Assembly: GCA_047619485.1 (NCBI GenBank)
Contig: JBLHKE010000303.1
Span: 1 to 8,785 of the forward strand
Source: JBLHKE01 sp047619485
GTDB taxonomy: Bacteria > Verrucomicrobiota > Verrucomicrobiia > Verrucomicrobiales > DEV007
Length of the DNA: 8,785 nucleotides
Direction: 5' to 3'
Part shown: piece after piece, positions 6,716-8,785 of the stretch
Layout of the letters: each line of letters begins with the position of its first letter
Position numbering within the stretch: position 1 is the first letter of the stretch
The notes under the pieces: generated by a model
What the model was told of the DNA's origin: nothing
Databases searched by the model: none
The model's input: only the letters and a program-made list of their open reading frames with translations
Position numbers and translations under genes: made by a program

Positions 6716-6744
6716 CTCGACGAGTTGCGGGATTCTCGTCGAGA
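6715..6744. repeat. Perfect 10-bp inverted repeat, operator or leader hairpin candidate
   Basis: TCTCGACGAG (6715-6724) and CTCGTCGAGA (6735-6744) are exact reverse complements around a 10-nt loop. A G-T wobble and one more T-A pair extend the stem to 6713-6746. The repeat ends 23 bp before the TATAAT at 6768, so its right arm abuts the -35 position of that promoter candidate, where a repressor or activator dimer could bind. No U-run follows on the plus strand, and on the minus strand the stem is followed by As, so it is not a classical terminator. Confidence 0.5.
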
Positions 6745-6773
6745 GATCAATTTTCGATGGCGGTTTCTATAAT
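6745..6773 (+). promoter_or_regulatory. Promoter candidate for the halogenase-like gene
   Basis: A perfect -10 hexamer TATAAT is at 6768-6773. The best -35 at 17-bp spacing is GATCAA (6745-6750), a weak match. Transcription would start near 6780, giving a leader of about 120 nt before the ATG at 6901. The weak -35 next to an inverted repeat would suit an activator-dependent or regulated promoter (inference). Confidence 0.4.
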
Positions 6774-6900
6774 TTTGGTGATTACCATGTAAATGTTAAA
6801 TGTGAGACCGGCTCAAAATGCCTGAAGACTTCCGATGGTAAGCCTTTGAAATGCGTTATTTATGATCTTCTAACTGAAAAATAGCGTAGGGTTTTTAGAG

Positions 6901-8166
6901 ATGAAGAAAATTGAAGAATGCGACGCCGTCGTGATCGGTGCTGGGCCGGCCGGAGCCACTGCCTCGGCAGTCTTGGCTGAGAAAGGTCGGCGGGTCATCA
7001 CCTTGGAAAAATCCCGATTTCCTCGCTATCATGTCGGTGAATCACTGATGCCCTTTTGTTATTTTACGCTCGATCGGCTTGGTCTGGTTGGGAAGATGGA
7101 CGAAATTGGTTTTACCCAAAAGCAGAGCGTGCAGTTTGTGACCGAGGACGGTCGCCAGTCGAAGCCCTTCTATTTCTATCAACACAAGGAGCATCCATCT
7201 TCGAAGACTTGGCAGGTCTTGCGCAGCCAGTTCGATCAGATGATCGCCAATCGGGCTCGAGAGCTCGGCGCGGAAATTCGTGAGGAAGTGCGCGTGAAAG
7301 AGCTTTTACACGACGACTCGGGAGCTTGCACAGGCGTTTCTGCGATTGGTCGGGACGGCGAAGAGTTTGAGGTGCACGCGCCGATGACGATCGACGCCAC
7401 CGGCAGAGATGCATTTGCACAGACGAAGAAAAAATGGCGCAAGCGCGATCCCAAGCTGCAGAAGATAGCCATGTGGACTTACTTCAAGGGGGCGATGCGC
7501 GATCCCGGGATTGATGCGGGCGCAACGACAGTGGCGTATGTTCCTGAGAAGGGATGGTTTTGGTACATCCCGCTGCAAGACGACATCGTCAGCGTCGGTG
7601 TGGTCGCTGAGCGCGAGTACCTCTACCGGAATTCACGTGATCCGGCGGAAATTTTTGCGGCGGAGATAGAGAAAAATGCCTGGATCAAAGAACACTTGGC
7701 ACCGGGCAAACAGTTTGGGCAGTATTGGACGACGGGGGAATACTCCTACCGCTCGGAGTATGTTGCTGGTGACGGTCTGTTACTTGCGGGAGATGCCTTT
7801 TCGTTCCTCGATCCGGTATTTTCGTCCGGCGTCTTCCTTGCACTGAAGAGTGGCGAGATGGCGGGGGACGCGGTTGATGCCGCATTGAGCGCGGGAGATT
7901 TTTCGGCTAGCCAGTTCGATCGCTACGGCGACGAATTGTGTCGCGGGATCGAGGCGATGCGTAAGCTCGTCTACGCGTTCTACGATGACGCTTTTAGCTT
8001 CGCGGATCTGATCAAGGCTCACCCGACGGTGAGCGGGGCGCTTACCGATTGTCTGATAGGTGATCTGTTCCGTGACTTCACTGATCTGTTCGCCGCCGCT
8101 CAAGAGTTCGCTGAACTTCCTCCAGAACTTCCGCATGGACGAGTAGGTCTGCGGGCAACTGGATAG
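6901..8166 (+). CDS. Flavin-dependent halogenase-like oxidoreductase
   Basis: A 421-residue FAD-binding monooxygenase-fold protein related to the CmlS/CndH-type halogenases and geranylgeranyl-reductase-like oxidoreductases. Visible motifs are the dinucleotide-binding GAGPAG (13-18), FPRYHVGESLMP (40-51), a Lys at 74 in GFTQKQSVQF in the region where halogenases carry their catalytic lysine, WFWYIP (219-224) matching the halogenase WxWxIP signature, and GDAFSFLDPVFSSGV (297-311), the second FAD/substrate region. True halogenases chlorinate or brominate electron-rich aromatic or polyketide substrates, often bound to a carrier protein; related members only reduce or hydroxylate. The motif set favours halogenase-like chemistry, but the substrate is unknown. 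No signal peptide is seen, so it acts in the cytoplasm. The start is the ATG at 6901, with a weak purine-rich stretch upstream. It is convergent with the lamin-tail gene across a 10-bp gap. Confidence 0.85.
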   Translation: MKKIEECDAVVIGAGPAGATASAVLAEKGRRVITLEKSRFPRYHVGESLMPFCYFTLDRLGLVGKMDEIGFTQKQSVQFVTEDGRQSKPFYFYQHKEHPSSKTWQVLRSQFDQMIANRARELGAEIREEVRVKELLHDDSGACTGVSAIGRDGEEFEVHAPMTIDATGRDAFAQTKKKWRKRDPKLQKIAMWTYFKGAMRDPGIDAGATTVAYVPEKGWFWYIPLQDDIVSVGVVAEREYLYRNSRDPAEIFAAEIEKNAWIKEHLAPGKQFGQYWTTGEYSYRSEYVAGDGLLLAGDAFSFLDPVFSSGVFLALKSGEMAGDAVDAALSAGDFSASQFDRYGDELCRGIEAMRKLVYAFYDDAFSFADLIKAHPTVSGALTDCLIGDLFRDFTDLFAAAQEFAELPPELPHGRVGLRATG

Positions 8167-8176
8167 GTGACTAGGA

Positions 8177-8785
8177 CTAGTTTCCTGCTGAGTTGATGCG
8201 GAGCCGGAGAAATGCGGGCTGGCTGCGATCTAACCCGGAGGTCAGTCGCACGTTCACCAGTGAGGTACCATCTGGCTGCTCGAGCGGTTCCGCCAACTCG
8301 GTAACGGCAGAGGCTGTCCATGTTTTCAGATCAGTCGATGCCTCGATCGAAATGGTGATGTCGCTAAATGCGGGTTGGAAGCGATAGCTGATCGCGGCAT
8401 AATCCTGCCCGCCCACGGCAACGACACTTGTCGTGACCGGGTTGTGAGTGGTTGCGATGTCGGGTGCTTGGCCAAGCGCGTACTCGGTGAGGTTGTCCCA
8501 GCCATCGTTGTCTGGATCGGCTGTCGGTGCCGAGATCGTGGCGAAATCGGGTGCGTTCTGATCGAAGAAGGCGGCGGCCCAAGACGAGTAGTCATTGATA
8601 CTGGCGCCGCCGGGGGTTCCACCGATGATGACGCTTGCCTTCCAGCTACGGGCTTGGGCGGGGTCGATGAACTCGATTGGGTCGCGCAAGACGAGCGACG
8701 GGCCGCCACCGTCGGCGGCTGCTGGCCATGGTGATGAGTCAGTGTAGCTGAAGCTGCTGATCACTTGACCGAAGGGGTTGATGAG
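8177..8785 (-). CDS. C-terminal part of a secreted lamin-tail-domain protein (N-terminus beyond right edge)
   Basis: The frame is open through the right edge; the 202 visible residues begin LINPFGQVISSFSYTDS. The segment with SSPWPAAADGGGPSLVL and WKASVIIGGTPG matches the end of a bacterial lamin-tail domain, whose usual pattern is a PWP...ADG.G.SL block followed by W..S....GGTPG. An Asp-rich segment DPDNDGWDNLTEYALG then leads to a beta-rich C-terminal module with ITISIEASTDLKTWTAS and the final FLRLRINSAGN. In Verrucomicrobiota such endings are common on large secreted proteins, including CotH-kinase/lamin-tail proteins and hydrolases, and the missing N-terminal part could be one of these. 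The internal GTG at 8764 is not a believable start because homologous sequence continues upstream of it. The stop TAG (8177-8179) lies 10 bp from the end of the convergent flavoprotein gene. Confidence 0.8.
   Translation of the reverse strand, partial: LINPFGQVISSFSYTDSSPWPAAADGGGPSLVLRDPIEFIDPAQARSWKASVIIGGTPGGASINDYSSWAAAFFDQNAPDFATISAPTADPDNDGWDNLTEYALGQAPDIATTHNPVTTSVVAVGGQDYAAISYRFQPAFSDITISIEASTDLKTWTASAVTELAEPLEQPDGTSLVNVRLTSGLDRSQPAFLRLRINSAGN

Larger units (their letters stand above)
6435..6900. other. Divergent intergenic region, 466 bp, with hairpins and a promoter candidate
   Basis: This is the space between the starts of the phosphopantetheinyl transferase (-) and the halogenase-like gene (+). 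It holds a short palindrome (6575-6588), a C5/G7 hairpin candidate followed by T5 (6680-6715), a 10-bp perfect inverted repeat (6715-6744) and a TATAAT (6768-6773). The part after about 6750 is visibly more AT-rich than the flanking genes. A 69-codon open frame (6675-6884, +) shows no recognisable family and no good ribosome site, so it is not called as a gene. Confidence 0.6.

Noticed and set aside
6675..6884. 69-codon plus-strand frame in the divergent intergenic region as a gene
   Set aside because: It starts before two hairpins and runs through them and the TATAAT, has no recognisable domain and only a weak ribosome site.
1..8785. CRISPR array, tRNA or rRNA genes, toxin-antitoxin or phage-defence modules
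   Set aside because: No regularly spaced repeats, tRNA-like cloverleaf, rRNA signature or defence-gene motif was noticed on either strand.

Overview
The window looks like a chromosomal piece of a Verrucomicrobiota bacterium, most likely of the Verrucomicrobiales type (Luteolibacter/Haloferula/Roseibacillus-like). This is an inference. It rests on moderately high GC, several genes with little or no Shine-Dalgarno signal, a long REP-associated transposase of the kind common in that phylum, and two unrelated secreted proteins, one at each edge, that end in the same beta-rich C-terminal module following an Asp-rich calcium-loop-like stretch.

Layout. Positions 1-2181 (+) hold the 3' part of a secreted GH13 alpha-amylase-family gene. 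It is broken by an in-frame amber codon, a +1 frameshift at a T7 run and a compensating -1 frameshift near its end. Positions 2188-3192 (-) hold an intact RAYT-type (HUH/Y1) transposase, convergent with the amylase remnant and only 6 bp from it. An imperfect inverted repeat lies just upstream of its start codon. Positions 3292-5695 (+) hold four genes in a row: a FabG-like ketoreductase, a stand-alone acyl carrier protein, an FKBP-type prolyl isomerase lipoprotein and a PagL-like lipid A deacylase (outer-membrane beta-barrel). Positions 5700-6434 (-) encode an Sfp-type 4'-phosphopantetheinyl transferase, convergent with the deacylase across a 4-bp gap. Positions 6435-6900 are a divergent intergenic region with two adjacent hairpins and a perfect TATAAT. 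Positions 6901-8166 (+) encode a flavin-dependent halogenase-like oxidoreductase with a WFWYIP motif. Positions 8177-8785 (-) encode the C-terminal part of a lamin-tail-domain secreted protein that runs off the right edge.

How the genes may work together. The ketoreductase, ACP, phosphopantetheinyl transferase and halogenase-like flavoprotein are four of the gene types found in aryl-polyene, flexirubin/dialkylresorcinol and xanthomonadin-like pigment-lipid loci. The ketosynthases, dehydratases and acyltransferases of such loci are absent here. The plausible reading is a stripped-down or dispersed ACP-bound acyl-modifying set whose elongation enzymes are encoded elsewhere. The FKBP lipoprotein and PagL-like barrel add an envelope theme: outer-membrane protein folding and removal of 3-O-hydroxyacyl chains from lipid A. 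No CRISPR array, tRNA, rRNA or complete insertion sequence with recognisable ends was seen.
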